Source: an uncultured Pelagibacteraceae bacterium
GTDB lineage: Bacteria; Pseudomonadota; Alphaproteobacteria; Pelagibacterales; Pelagibacteraceae
DNA: 64,000 bases
Assembly (NCBI GenBank): GCA_902518235.1
Contig: CABYFN010000002.1
Location: forward strand, 1 to 64,000
Direction: 5' to 3'
The position numbers were made by a program, and so were the translations under genes. Positions within the stretch are counted from its first letter, which is position 1; the number at the start of each line of letters is the position of its first letter. The notes below the pieces were generated by a model, which made no database searches, had not been told where the DNA came from, and saw nothing but the letters and a program-made list of their open reading frames with translations. Below, piece by piece: positions 8,973 through 18,174 of the stretch.

Positions 8973-10427
8973 TTAAATTTTTTGATCATATTCACCAATT
9001 TTGCCTGTTTTCTCAAGCAATTGATCAATGAAATCAAAGATCTTTTTCTTTCTTTCATCAGATGTTGGACTTTCTGTAACAACTACCAATGAGGGCTTGT
9101 TAGATGAGGCCCTTATTAAACCCCAGGAGCCATCTTTAAAAGAAAATCTAATTCCATTTACAGTAAGTATATCATCGATTATTTGACCATCAATTTGTAC
9201 ATTATTTGATTTTAAATCTTCAATTTGTTTAATTATTTCTTCAACAACCTGATATTTTTCATTATCTTCACAAAAGGGGGCCATAGTTGGAGATTGATAT
9301 GTATTAGGCAATTCACTAATAATTTCACTCATATTTTTTGTGTTATTATCAAGCAAATGACAAACATGTATAGCTGAATTTATACCATCATCATATCCGT
9401 AACCTAAAGGTTGGTTGAAAAAGAAATGACCACTTTTTTCAAAACCAGCCAAAGCTTTTTCCTGATTTACTTTCCTTTTTATGTGTGAGTGTCCAGTTTT
9501 CCAATACAAAGTTTCACAGGAATTATTTTTTAAAACTTCATCTGTTGAATACAATCCAGTTGATTTAACATCTACAACAAATTTAGATCCTTTGTGATTT
9601 GAAGATAAATTTCTTGCAATCAATAATCCTATTTTATCAGAAAAAATTTCATTACCACCGTTGTCTATTACACCTACACGATCACCATCACCATCAAATC
9701 CAAATCCAATATCAGCATTATTTTCTTTCACAGATTTACTTATTGCATGCAACATTTCAAGATCTTCAGGGTTAGGATTGTACTTTGGAAAAGTATAGTC
9801 CAAATTACAATCTAGCTCTATTACTTCACATCCTATTCCCCTTAATATGTCTGGTGCAAATATTCCTGCAGTTCCATTTCCACAGGCAACAACAGCCTTG
9901 ATTTTTTTCTGAATTTTATTTTTATTTATAAGATCATCTTTATAAATGCTTTGAAAATTACTTATTTCTTTTTCACTTCCTTCTCCTTCAACAAATTTGC
10001 TATTTAAGGTTATATCTTTTAATTCCTGCATTTCCTCCGGTGCATGAGTTAAACCTTTTTTGATACCCATTTTTACTCCAGTCCATCCGTTTTCATTATG
10101 ACTAGCAGTAACCATTGCAACGGCATCGCTATCTAAATTGAATTGTGCAAAATAAACCATTGGCGATAAAGAGAGACCAATATCTTCGATATAACAGCCT
10201 GTTGATATAAGTCCTTTTTTCAGAGCTGCTTTAATTTCTTCACTGTAAGACCTGTAGTCATGCCCAACAATGATTCTTGGATTTTTTTTATTTGTGTGCT
10301 TGATTACTTGTGTTCCCAAACCTTTGCCTAAATTTGCCACACCTTCTAAATTGATATTTTCAGGGTACAACCATCGCGCGTCGTATTCTCTAAAGCCAAA
10401 AGGGTCAATTTTTATTGAATTTTTCAT
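8973..10427 (-). CDS. phosphomannomutase/phosphoglucomutase
   Basis: Interconverts hexose-6-phosphate and hexose-1-phosphate for sugar-nucleotide synthesis (alpha-D-phosphohexomutase superfamily, AlgC/ManB type). Seen in order: FREYDARW near residue 12, the phosphoserine loop VTASHNENGWTG around residue 110, the metal-binding loop GFGFDGDGDRVGV around residue 250, the sugar-specificity loop GFEKSGHFFF near residue 330, and a phosphate-binding C-terminal domain. 484 residues is normal. Whether glucose or mannose is preferred cannot be read from the sequence. Confidence 0.92.
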   Translation of the reverse strand: MKNSIKIDPFGFREYDARWLYPENINLEGVANLGKGLGTQVIKHTNKKNPRIIVGHDYRSYSEEIKAALKKGLISTGCYIEDIGLSLSPMVYFAQFNLDSDAVAMVTASHNENGWTGVKMGIKKGLTHAPEEMQELKDITLNSKFVEGEGSEKEISNFQSIYKDDLINKNKIQKKIKAVVACGNGTAGIFAPDILRGIGCEVIELDCNLDYTFPKYNPNPEDLEMLHAISKSVKENNADIGFGFDGDGDRVGVIDNGGNEIFSDKIGLLIARNLSSNHKGSKFVVDVKSTGLYSTDEVLKNNSCETLYWKTGHSHIKRKVNQEKALAGFEKSGHFFFNQPLGYGYDDGINSAIHVCHLLDNNTKNMSEIISELPNTYQSPTMAPFCEDNEKYQVVEEIIKQIEDLKSNNVQIDGQIIDDILTVNGIRFSFKDGSWGLIRASSNKPSLVVVTESPTSDERKKKIFDFIDQLLEKTGKIGEYDQKI

Positions 10428-10501
10428 GTTGATATTCTTATATTTTTTTTATTTTTTTATTGATAATTTTTTTTCAAGTTCTATAAATGTTCTATTGATT
10501 T

Positions 10502-10548
10502 GTTGGTTATATAGTGTAATTACCAAACCATCATACAACATCTAGTTG
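10502..10548 (+). promoter_or_regulatory. putative tandem NrdR boxes upstream of nrdA
   Basis: Two 16-base sites match the NrdR box consensus ACACwATATATwGTGT. Box 1, 10502-10517, has a perfect right half (TATATAGTGT) and 10 of 16 matches. Box 2, 10533-10548 (ATACAACATCTAGTTG), has 11 of 16. They are separated by 15 bases, the spacing typical for NrdR pairs about three helical turns apart. Box 2 overlaps the expected -35 position of the promoter with the perfect -10 at 10565-10570, which fits repression of ribonucleotide reductase genes. Confidence 0.55.
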
Positions 10549-10564
10549 TTTTACTAAATATAAG

Positions 10565-10570
10565 TATAAT
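10565..10570 (+). promoter_or_regulatory. -10 element of the nrdAB promoter
   Basis: A perfect TATAAT lies 17 bases before the nrdA start codon. A transcript beginning about 6 bases downstream would have only a ~10-base leader holding the AAGGAG ribosome binding site (10577-10582). The -35 region is weak and overlaps the second proposed NrdR box. Confidence 0.5.
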
Positions 10571-10586
10571 ACAAAAAAGGAGCTAA

Positions 10587-12524
10587 ATGAACAAGATTTT
10601 ATCACAAGCTATCAGGAAAGCTGTCTCTGATTATACACCAGAAGTGAATCAGGATCCTAAAGATAAAAGATTAGATTTATTTTCTCTTAATAGTGAAACA
10701 GAACTATTTCAAAATTCAAAAGGCATAACAATTAAAATTGATAGAAGCAGAGATGATAATTTAACTGACTTTGGTAAAGCCACTCTTACAGATAGATATC
10801 TCGGAGCAAACGAGTCTTTTCAAGATTTATTTGCTAGAGTTGCAAGTCACTACGCTGATGACAATCTACATGCTCAAAGATTATATAATTATATTAGTAA
10901 CCTTTGGTTTATGCCAGCAACGCCAGTTTTATCAAATGGCGGAACAACAAGAGGATTGCCAATATCTTGTTTTCTAAATGAAGCTAGTGATAGCCTTAAT
11001 GGTATTCTTGATCTATGGAGTGAGAATGTTTGGCTTGCAGCTAGAGGCGGAGGTATTGGAAGTTACTGGGGAAATCTTAGATCAATAGGAGAAAAAATTG
11101 GAAGAGTTGGCAAAACTTCAGGAATAATTCCATTTATTAAAGTAATGGATTCTTTAACAATGGCAATTAGCCAAGGCTCACTAAGAAGAGGTTCAGCTGC
11201 CTGTTATATACCAATAGATCATCCAGAAATTGAAGAGTTTATTGAGATGAGAAGACCAACTGGAGGAGATCCGAATAGAAAATCTTTAAATTTACACCAC
11301 GGTGTTTTAGTTTCAGATGCCTTCATGAGAGCTGTTGAACTTGATGAACAATGGGGACTTAAAAGTCCAAAAGATGGAGCTGTCCAAGCAACAGTATCTG
11401 CGAGAAATTTATGGATAAGATTGCTTACAGCAAGAATAGAAACAGGAGAACCATATATTATATTTATTGACACTGTTAACAGACAAATTCCACAACATCA
11501 TAAGCTTGCAGGCTTGACTGTGAAAACCTCAAATTTATGTAGTGAGATAACTTTACCAACTGGAATTGACAAAGATGGAAGAGATAGAACAGCAGTATGT
11601 TGCTTATCATCTTTGAATATTGAAAAATATGATGACTGGAAAGACGATGAGAATTTTATTGGAGATGTCATGAGATTTTTAGACAATGTGATGACAGATT
11701 TCATTGAAAACGCACCTGAGCAATTCAGTGATGCTACCTACTCAGCATTAAGAGAAAGAAGTGTTGGCTTAGGTGTTATGGGTCTTCATTCTTATTATCA
11801 AAAGAAAATGATCCCAATTGAGTCTGTTATGAGTAAAGTTTGGAATAAAAAAATGTTCGAACATATTCAAAAACACGTTGATAAGGCATCAAAAGATTTA
11901 GCTGAGGAAAGGGGAGCATGCCCAGATGCAGCTGATTATGGAATAATGGAAAGATTTTCGAACAAAACTGCAATAGCACCTACGGCTTCTATCTCAATTA
12001 TATGTGGTGGAACATCTCCTGGTGTTGAACCAATTGCAGCTAATAGCTTTACCCACAAAACATTGTCAGGCTCATTTAATGTTCGGAATAAATATTTAAG
12101 ACAACTATTAGAAAAACATAGCAAAGATACAGATGAAGTATGGTCAAGTATTACAACAAATCAAGGATCTGTTTCACATTTAGATTTTTTAACTCAAGAA
12201 GAAAAAGATGTTTTCAAAACAGCTTTTGAGTTAGATCAAAGATGGCTTGTAGATTTAAGTGCAGACAGAACTCCGCACATTTCACAAGCTCAATCTATTA
12301 ATTTATTTTTACCTGCAGATGTACATAAAAAAGATTTACATCAAATCCACTTCCAAGCATGGAAGAAAGGTTTGAAGAGTCTTTACTACTGTAGGTCTAA
12401 ATCAATACAACGTGCTGAAAATGTTAATGATGCAAATTCAACCGACATTGCAGCAAACGTTTATAAATCAAAAGACGAAAGTAATAACCAACAAGATTAT
12501 GAGGAGTGTTTATCGTGTCAGTAG
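10587..12524 (+). CDS. nrdA: class I ribonucleoside-diphosphate reductase, alpha subunit
   Basis: Catalytic large subunit making deoxyribonucleotides. Visible active-site parts: the first redox Cys in GLPISCFLNE (about residue 128), NLCSEI (Asn-x-Cys-x-Glu radical site, about residue 317), the second redox Cys in CCLSSLN, and the mobile C-terminal pair CLSC in EECLSCQ at the very end. 645 residues is short for NrdA; I see no separate N-terminal ATP-cone, so overall activity control by dATP may be missing or different. The ribosome binding site AAGGAG is close to the ATG. The next gene overlaps by 10 bases. Confidence 0.94.
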   Translation: MNKILSQAIRKAVSDYTPEVNQDPKDKRLDLFSLNSETELFQNSKGITIKIDRSRDDNLTDFGKATLTDRYLGANESFQDLFARVASHYADDNLHAQRLYNYISNLWFMPATPVLSNGGTTRGLPISCFLNEASDSLNGILDLWSENVWLAARGGGIGSYWGNLRSIGEKIGRVGKTSGIIPFIKVMDSLTMAISQGSLRRGSAACYIPIDHPEIEEFIEMRRPTGGDPNRKSLNLHHGVLVSDAFMRAVELDEQWGLKSPKDGAVQATVSARNLWIRLLTARIETGEPYIIFIDTVNRQIPQHHKLAGLTVKTSNLCSEITLPTGIDKDGRDRTAVCCLSSLNIEKYDDWKDDENFIGDVMRFLDNVMTDFIENAPEQFSDATYSALRERSVGLGVMGLHSYYQKKMIPIESVMSKVWNKKMFEHIQKHVDKASKDLAEERGACPDAADYGIMERFSNKTAIAPTASISIICGGTSPGVEPIAANSFTHKTLSGSFNVRNKYLRQLLEKHSKDTDEVWSSITTNQGSVSHLDFLTQEEKDVFKTAFELDQRWLVDLSADRTPHISQAQSINLFLPADVHKKDLHQIHFQAWKKGLKSLYYCRSKSIQRAENVNDANSTDIAANVYKSKDESNNQQDYEECLSCQ

Positions 12525-13522
12525 CAGAAAAAATTAATAAAGAAATAATTCAACCAAAAAAAATGGGTTTATTAGTTGAGAACCCAGTTTACAAACCTTT
12601 TAGATATCCATGGTGTTATGATGCATGGTTAACCCAACAAAGAATTCACTGGCTGCCTGAAGAAGTTCCATTAGGTGATGATGTAAGAGATTGGCAAAAA
12701 AATCTGTCACAAGCTGAGAAAAATTTATTAACTCAAATCTTTAGATTTTTTACACAAGCAGACGTTGAAGTTAACAACTGTTATTTGAGACATTATACAA
12801 CTGTATTTAAACCAACTGAAGTTTTAATGATGATGACTGCATTTGCATCTATGGAAACTGTTCATGTTGCAGCTTATTCACATCTCTTAGATACAATTGG
12901 AATGCCGGAATCAGAATATTCAGCTTTCATGAAGTACAAAGAGATGAAAGATAAATACGATTACATGCAAAACTTTAATGTAAATTCAAAAGAAGATATT
13001 GCAAAAACTGTTGCAGTATTTAGTGCTTTTACTGAAGGATTGCAGTTATTTGCTAGTTTTGCAATTTTACTTAACTTCCCAAGACACAATAAAATGAAGG
13101 GAATGGGTCAGATTGTGACTTGGTCAGTAAGAGATGAAACACTTCACTGTAATTCAATGATCAGAATCTTTAAGGAATTTATTAAAGAAAACCCTGAAAT
13201 CTGGACGCCACAACTTAAAAAGGAGCTTTATGAGGCTTGCAGAACAATTGTTGCGCATGAAGACTCTTTTATTGATCTAGCCTTTGAAATGGGTCCATTA
13301 GAAGGATTAACTGCTGCAGAAGTAAAAGGTTACATAAGGTTTATAGCTAACAGAAGATTAGACCAACTAGGTTTAGAGCCAATTTATGATGTTAAAAAGA
13401 ATCCATTAACATGGCTAGATACAATGCTAAATGCAGTTGAGCATATGAACTTCTTTGAAGGTAGAGCAACCGAATATTCAAAAGCATCTACAAGAGGTTC
13501 TTGGACAGAAGCATTTAGTTAA
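12515..13522 (+). CDS. nrdB: class I ribonucleoside-diphosphate reductase, beta subunit
   Basis: Radical-generating small subunit. Diiron ligands can be followed: an acidic residue in TQADVEVNN, Glu-x-x-His in METVHVAAYSHLL with the radical tyrosine seven residues after the Glu, Glu in FTEGLQLFASFA, and Glu-x-x-His in RDETLHCNS. A tyrosyl-radical class Ia/Ib-like enzyme is therefore likely. GTG at 12515 is the best start because GAGGAG (12501-12506) lies 8 bases upstream; the earlier in-frame GTG at 12506 overlaps that site. 335 residues. Confidence 0.94.
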   Translation: MSVAEKINKEIIQPKKMGLLVENPVYKPFRYPWCYDAWLTQQRIHWLPEEVPLGDDVRDWQKNLSQAEKNLLTQIFRFFTQADVEVNNCYLRHYTTVFKPTEVLMMMTAFASMETVHVAAYSHLLDTIGMPESEYSAFMKYKEMKDKYDYMQNFNVNSKEDIAKTVAVFSAFTEGLQLFASFAILLNFPRHNKMKGMGQIVTWSVRDETLHCNSMIRIFKEFIKENPEIWTPQLKKELYEACRTIVAHEDSFIDLAFEMGPLEGLTAAEVKGYIRFIANRRLDQLGLEPIYDVKKNPLTWLDTMLNAVEHMNFFEGRATEYSKASTRGSWTEAFS

Positions 13523-13560
13523 TAAAAACCACATGTGCGGAGGAAAGTAGCTGAGTAAGC

Positions 13561-14124
13561 ATGAGTGAGAATTTTTATTCAAAAAGACGATCAATTATGG
13601 CAAGGAAAATGTCACCTGAGCCAATTAAAGAAAGTGATTTAAATCAAATAATTCAAGCTGGAATTAGAGTTCCAGATCATGGCGCCCTAAACCCCTGGAA
13701 ACTAATTATAATTCAAGGTGAACAATTAGCTACAATCGATAAAGAAATAATATTAAAAGAATATACTAAAAAAAATCCTAACTCAGATAAAAAATTTCAA
13801 GAAATTGAATCAAAAAGACTTCAAAGAGCAGGGGCTGTAATAGCAGTTTTATCAACCCCTGTTGACCATCCAAGTATTCCATTGTGGGAAATGCAATTAT
13901 CTTCAGGGGCAGTATGTATGAATTTATTATCATGTGCTCAATCATTAGGATATGCAGCACAGTGGTTAACTGAATGGTATTCTTATAACGATACAATGTT
14001 AGCCTATCTTGGTGGAAGAGTAGGAATTGATAAAATATCAGGGTTTATTTATATTGGACATAAAACAGAGGAACCAAATGAAAGAAAAAGACCAAATCCT
14101 GCAGATGTAATAAATTACTTATAA
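13561..14124 (+). CDS. nitroreductase-family flavoprotein (YdjA-like)
   Basis: FMN-dependent NAD(P)H oxidoreductase of the short nitroreductase type. The N-terminal RRSIMARKMSPEPI segment, RVPDHGALNPWKLIIIQGE and the GAVCMNLLSCAQSLGYAAQWLTEW region are characteristic. 187 residues matches the YdjA subgroup. It lies between nrdB and the IsdG-like monooxygenase on the same strand (4-base gap to the latter). The physiological substrate is unknown. A GGAGG motif lies about 16 bases before the ATG, farther than usual, and an in-frame stop just upstream rules out a longer protein. Confidence 0.85.
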   Translation: MSENFYSKRRSIMARKMSPEPIKESDLNQIIQAGIRVPDHGALNPWKLIIIQGEQLATIDKEIILKEYTKKNPNSDKKFQEIESKRLQRAGAVIAVLSTPVDHPSIPLWEMQLSSGAVCMNLLSCAQSLGYAAQWLTEWYSYNDTMLAYLGGRVGIDKISGFIYIGHKTEEPNERKRPNPADVINYL

Positions 14125-14128
14125 TAAT

Positions 14129-14431
14129 ATGTATATAGCAATGAATAGATTTAAAATTGTTCCCGGTAAGGAAGACGAGTTTGAAAAAGTGTGGAGAGAA
14201 AGAGATACACACTTAAGTGATATTCCAGGCTTTAAAGAATTTCATTTGGTAAAAGGAAATAAAACTGATGAGTTTTCTTTATACGCTTCTCATAGTATTT
14301 GGAATTCATATGAAGATTTTATTAATTGGACTAAATCTGAGGCTTTTAAATTAGCCCATAAAAATGCAGGTCAACATAAAGATTTATATTTAGGCCCACC
14401 TCAATTTGAGGGATTTGAAAGAGTATTATAA
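14129..14431 (+). CDS. IsdG/HmoA-like antibiotic-biosynthesis-monooxygenase-fold protein, copy 1
   Basis: 100-residue ferredoxin-like-fold protein of the ABM superfamily. The residues matching the Asn-Trp-His set of heme-degrading IsdG/IsdI are present at nearly the same numbering: N6, W67 and H77, in MNRFKIV, FINWTKSEAF and LAHKNAG. This makes cofactor-free heme degradation a reasonable proposal, though ABM proteins also include quinol and other monooxygenases. A close paralogue is at 52235-52537, and both copies are followed by the same 60-residue protein, so the pair is a duplicated unit. The assignment is by motif only. Confidence 0.8.
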   Translation: MYIAMNRFKIVPGKEDEFEKVWRERDTHLSDIPGFKEFHLVKGNKTDEFSLYASHSIWNSYEDFINWTKSEAFKLAHKNAGQHKDLYLGPPQFEGFERVL

Positions 14432-14453
14432 AATTAATGAAAGGAATAATAAC

Positions 14454-14636
14454 ATGAAAATATTAAAAGAATTAGATGATGCTAAATTAATCATTGTTGA
14501 TTTGGAAGTAAACTTGGGAAATGAGACAAGAAGTGCACCTACTTTATGTGCTAAGTATAAAGGAAAAATTATACCACTTAATACAGCTCATGATGGCAGA
14601 CCAATCCTGATGAGAGAAGAAAATTCTATAGAGTAA
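14454..14636 (+). CDS. 60-residue conserved protein paired with IsdG-like gene, copy 1
   Basis: Small soluble protein, no signal peptide or membrane segment. I start at ATG 14454 (MKILKELDD), which has an AAAGGAAT ribosome binding site and matches the paralogue at 52571. The frame is open upstream to 14406, but those codons overlap the previous gene and are not conserved. The second half (CAKYKGKIIPLNTAHDGRP) faintly recalls the HemP/HmuP hemin-uptake protein core (basic strand, HxG, then GKLILTK); this is weak. Function unknown; its repeated pairing with the monooxygenase suggests a joint role. The stop abuts the convergent prpC stop. Confidence 0.75.
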   Translation: MKILKELDDAKLIIVDLEVNLGNETRSAPTLCAKYKGKIIPLNTAHDGRPILMREENSIE

Positions 14637-15761
14637 TTATCGTTGATTTAATTGAAGAACTTTACGGTGTTTGCTACCTTTGTAACTAGCCAAAGGTCTA
14701 ATCAATTTATTTGCAGCATGTTGTTCTATTATATGAGCTGACCAACCTGTAATTCTTGAAATTACAAAAATTGGTGTGAAGAAATCAGTATCAAACCCCA
14801 TCAAATGGTAAGTTGGTCCAGTAGGGTAATCTACATTTGGATGGATATTTTTTCGATCTATCATTACTTTTTCTACAATGTCGTAAATTTTTTCAAATTT
14901 TTTATCTTTTTTGATTTTAGCAACTTTTCCAAAATATTCTCTCATTGTAGGAACTCTTGAGTCTCCACTTTTATAAACTCTATGACCAAATCCCATTACA
15001 ACATCTTTATTTTTTAAAGCCTTATTTATCCATTTAAGTGCATTTTCTGGTTTTTTGATTTTATTCATCATATGCATGACTTCCTCATTCGCTCCTCCGT
15101 GAAGAGGACCCTTCAAGCTTGCTATAGCGCCGGTAATTGCGCCATGAATATCGGATAAACTACTTGTTATGGTTCTGGCTGTAAAAGTTGAAACATTAAA
15201 ACTATGTTCTGCATATAAAATTAAAGATACATCAAAAGCTTTAACTATATCTTTGTTTGGTACTTTACCAAAACACATATGAAAAAAGTTTTCAGAAAAT
15301 GAAAGGTTTTTTTTTGGTGCAATGATTTTTTTTCCTTTTCTGGCTCTATAAAAAGCAGCCAAAGCAACTGGAGTTTTTGCAAAAATTCTCATTACTTTTC
15401 TCATATTAGCTTCTGGTGAATTATCTTTTGTCTCTCTATCTTCAAGACCCATAATACTCACAGCTGTTCTCGCAGCATCCATCGGGTGAGCTTTTTTTGG
15501 AAATTTTTTGATATCATCTAATAATGTTTTAGATAATTTTCTTTCTTTTCTCTCTTCTTTTTCAAATTTTTTTAATTGTTTCTTACTTGGAAGTTCACCA
15601 TTTAAAATTAGATACGCAACTTCTTCGAATTTACATTTTGCACATAGATCTTGAGCAGCATAACCTCTGTAAGTTAATGAGTTAATTTCAGGCATAACTT
15701 TGGAAACTTCTGTTTCATCAACGACAATGCCCAGTAGCCCTTTTTTGATTTCATCGCTCAT
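14637..15761 (-). CDS. prpC: 2-methylcitrate synthase / citrate synthase family
   Basis: Condenses propionyl-CoA with oxaloacetate, first step of the methylcitrate cycle. Citrate-synthase motifs are clear: SLTYRGYAAQDL at the N-terminus, GPLHGGANEEVM with an active-site His, and GFGHRVYKSGDSRV with the second His. 374 residues is the short type I length usual for PrpC. It is the last gene of the prpD-prpB-prpC run and its start overlaps the prpB stop by one base. Position, more than sequence, decides methylcitrate over citrate synthase. Confidence 0.9.
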   Translation of the reverse strand: MSDEIKKGLLGIVVDETEVSKVMPEINSLTYRGYAAQDLCAKCKFEEVAYLILNGELPSKKQLKKFEKEERKERKLSKTLLDDIKKFPKKAHPMDAARTAVSIMGLEDRETKDNSPEANMRKVMRIFAKTPVALAAFYRARKGKKIIAPKKNLSFSENFFHMCFGKVPNKDIVKAFDVSLILYAEHSFNVSTFTARTITSSLSDIHGAITGAIASLKGPLHGGANEEVMHMMNKIKKPENALKWINKALKNKDVVMGFGHRVYKSGDSRVPTMREYFGKVAKIKKDKKFEKIYDIVEKVMIDRKNIHPNVDYPTGPTYHLMGFDTDFFTPIFVISRITGWSAHIIEQHAANKLIRPLASYKGSKHRKVLQLNQR

Positions 15762-16657
15762 TATTCATGTCCATCTGTTTTAAAATTATAAATTTTTTCA
15801 TCTAAAGAATTGTATTTCTCGTATTCTACAAGATCATATAACCTTTTCCGCGTTTGCATTTTATCAATAATATTGTTTTGGTGTCCATCAGCAAAAATGG
15901 CACGTAAACCATCCTCTACATTTTTCATTGCCAATCTTTGTGTAGAAACAGGATATATGACGATATTATATCCAAGATCCTGTAATTGAGTGTAATTAAG
16001 TAATTTTGATTTACCAAATTCTGTCATGTTAGCTAAAAGATAACAATCTAAAGACTTTCTAACTAATTCAAATTCACTTTCATCTTTTAAAGCCTCAGGA
16101 AAAATTACTTCAGCACCAGCATCAATATATGCCTTACATCTATCAATCATGCTATCTATTCCCTCTACACTTTTTGCATCTGATCTAGCTATAATTTTGA
16201 AATGTTTGTCTTTTTTGGCACTAACGCATTCTTTTATTTTTGAGACCATTTTATCTTTAGATATGAGTTCTTTATTATCTAAATGACCACATCTTTTCTG
16301 CTCAATTTGATCCTCTAAATGAACAGCTGCAACACCAAACTCTTCAAATGTCTCAATAGTCTCTTTGCATGATTTAAATCCAGTATCTATATCAACAATT
16401 GTTGGAAGGTTTGTTACTCTTGAGATGAGATAAGATCTAGTACTTACATCCTGAAGTGTTGTTAGGCCAATATCAGGAAATCCTAAATCATTTGCCATAA
16501 CACCACCAGAAACATAAACTGCATCGTAACCAATTTCCTCTATTAATTTCGCAGTTAATGGATTGTAAGCACCAGGCACTCTAAGAATTTTATTAGACTT
16601 TAGTTTAGTATCTAAATCAATTCTTTTTTGTGTTAAATCTTTTTCAACAAAATGCAT
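15761..16657 (-). CDS. prpB: 2-methylisocitrate lyase
   Basis: Cleaves 2-methylisocitrate to pyruvate and succinate, closing the methylcitrate cycle for propionyl-CoA disposal. It belongs to the isocitrate lyase/PEP mutase superfamily: RVPGAYNPLTAKLIEEIGYDAVYVSG, DIDTGFKS with the metal-binding aspartates, and HLEDQIEQKRCGH, the mobile-loop KRCGH motif with the catalytic Cys. 298 residues matches PrpB. Gene junctions are tight: zero gap from prpD and one-base overlap into prpC. Confidence 0.92.
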   Translation of the reverse strand: MHFVEKDLTQKRIDLDTKLKSNKILRVPGAYNPLTAKLIEEIGYDAVYVSGGVMANDLGFPDIGLTTLQDVSTRSYLISRVTNLPTIVDIDTGFKSCKETIETFEEFGVAAVHLEDQIEQKRCGHLDNKELISKDKMVSKIKECVSAKKDKHFKIIARSDAKSVEGIDSMIDRCKAYIDAGAEVIFPEALKDESEFELVRKSLDCYLLANMTEFGKSKLLNYTQLQDLGYNIVIYPVSTQRLAMKNVEDGLRAIFADGHQNNIIDKMQTRKRLYDLVEYEKYNSLDEKIYNFKTDGHE

Positions 16658-18160
16658 TTAAAAAATTCCCTTTTTATTATTATTTTTTAAATATTTTTTA
16701 GTTACTTCAATATTTAATTTTTCAAGATTACCTTTTTTTAATTTTTTTAAATTTTGAACAGATTTCAAAAACCTATCGCTTTCTTTTTTGGATATAATAT
16801 TTTCAGTTAGTGTTAAAAATTTTTTAATATAGTCTTTTCTTTTAAAAGGTCTTGCACCATATGGATGTGCATCAGCTCTTTCTAATTCCTCAGATATTTT
16901 TTTACCATTATTTAAAGTTACAACAATTCTTGCGCCAAATGATTTCTTTTTTGGATCAGGATGATGATATTTTTTTGTCCATTTTTTATCTTCATGTGTA
17001 GTTATTGATTTCCATATTTTAATAGTACTTTTTTTGTTTGCTCTTGCTCTAGTGTAGGATTTTACATGATGCCAATCTGCATCCTCCAATGCTACAGCAA
17101 AAATATACATTATTGAGTGATCTAAGGTTTCTCTCGAAGAACTAGGATCCATTTTTTGCGGGTCATTCGCACCTGTTCCGATCACAAAATGTGTATGATG
17201 ACTGGTGTAAATATCAATTTTTTTTATACTTTTTAAATCTTGAATTCTACTATTTAATTTTTTGCCAATATCTATTAGTGCTTGAGCCTGGTATTCGGCT
17301 GAATATTCTTTTGTATATGTTTCTAGAATAGCTTTTTTAGGTTCATTTTTTTTTGGTAAAGGAACATAGTATTTTGCTTTTTTTCCATCTAATATTCTAG
17401 CAATAAAGCTATCTTCACCTTCATAAATAGGACTAGGTGCGCCTTCGCCCCTCATTGCTCTATCGACAGCTTCTATAGCTAATTTACCCGCATGTGCTGG
17501 CGCATATGCCTTCCAACTTGAAATTGCACCTTTTCTAGATTGACGAGTCGAAACAGATACATGAAGAGCTTGCTGAACAGCTTGATAAATAGTCTCTGTA
17601 TTTAATCTTAACATAGAACCGATTCCAGCAGCAACACTTGGTCCTAAATGTGCAATATGATCTATTTTATGTTTATGAAGACAAATTCCTTTCACTAAAT
17701 TTACTTGAACTTCATAAGCAGTAATAATTCCTCTTAAAAGATCGGGTCCACTTTTTTTTAGCTTTTGACCAACAGCTAAAATTGGAGGAATATTATCACC
17801 AGGATGACTATAATCAGCTGCTAAAAAAGTATCATGAAAATCTAATTCTCTTACAGCCGTTCCATTTGCCCAAGCTGCCCATTCTGTATCAAATTTTATT
17901 TTTGAATTAATTCCAAATATAGTTGATCCACCATTTCTTAAATGAGCTTTGGCCATCTCTCGTGCTGAAATAACCGGGTTTCTATTTAATGAGGCTATTG
18001 CAACAGATGCATTATCAATAATTCTATTAATTGACATCTCAATTGCATCACTATTTAATTTAACATTATCAGATGCAATCTCTGCAATTTTCCAAGCTAA
18101 TTGCTTTTTCTTTGGTAGAGCAATTTTTGATGGGTAAACTTTTATTTTATGTAATATCAA
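16658..18160 (-). CDS. prpD: 2-methylcitrate dehydratase (MmgE/PrpD family)
   Basis: Dehydrates 2-methylcitrate to 2-methyl-cis-aconitate. Typical PrpD sequence: [34 protein letters not shown] in the first third, [14 protein letters not shown], and [13 protein letters not shown]-like [13 protein letters not shown] near residue 435. 500 residues is normal. The start codon is TTG at 18160, with AAGGAA a few bases upstream; no ATG fits the conserved N-terminus. It is the first methylcitrate gene of the run, 14 bases after the phosphatase gene. No aconitase partner (acnD/prpF) is seen, as expected for the iron-independent PrpD route. Confidence 0.93.
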   Translation of the reverse strand: MILHKIKVYPSKIALPKKKQLAWKIAEIASDNVKLNSDAIEMSINRIIDNASVAIASLNRNPVISAREMAKAHLRNGGSTIFGINSKIKFDTEWAAWANGTAVRELDFHDTFLAADYSHPGDNIPPILAVGQKLKKSGPDLLRGIITAYEVQVNLVKGICLHKHKIDHIAHLGPSVAAGIGSMLRLNTETIYQAVQQALHVSVSTRQSRKGAISSWKAYAPAHAGKLAIEAVDRAMRGEGAPSPIYEGEDSFIARILDGKKAKYYVPLPKKNEPKKAILETYTKEYSAEYQAQALIDIGKKLNSRIQDLKSIKKIDIYTSHHTHFVIGTGANDPQKMDPSSSRETLDHSIMYIFAVALEDADWHHVKSYTRARANKKSTIKIWKSITTHEDKKWTKKYHHPDPKKKSFGARIVVTLNNGKKISEELERADAHPYGARPFKRKDYIKKFLTLTENIISKKESDRFLKSVQNLKKLKKGNLEKLNIEVTKKYLKNNNKKGIF

Positions 18161-18174
18161 AATATTTCCTTTTT

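Noticed and set aside
10270-10545. 91-codon plus-strand ORF over the start of the phosphohexomutase gene
   Set aside because: It is antisense to conserved coding sequence, is Phe/Tyr-rich from A+T bias, and overlaps the nrdA control region.
13535-13560. GGAGGAAAGTA before the nitroreductase, similar to the GAGGAAAGTCC core of RNase P RNA
   Set aside because: Only a short match; the spacing to nrdB and the next gene leaves no room for an RNA of that size.
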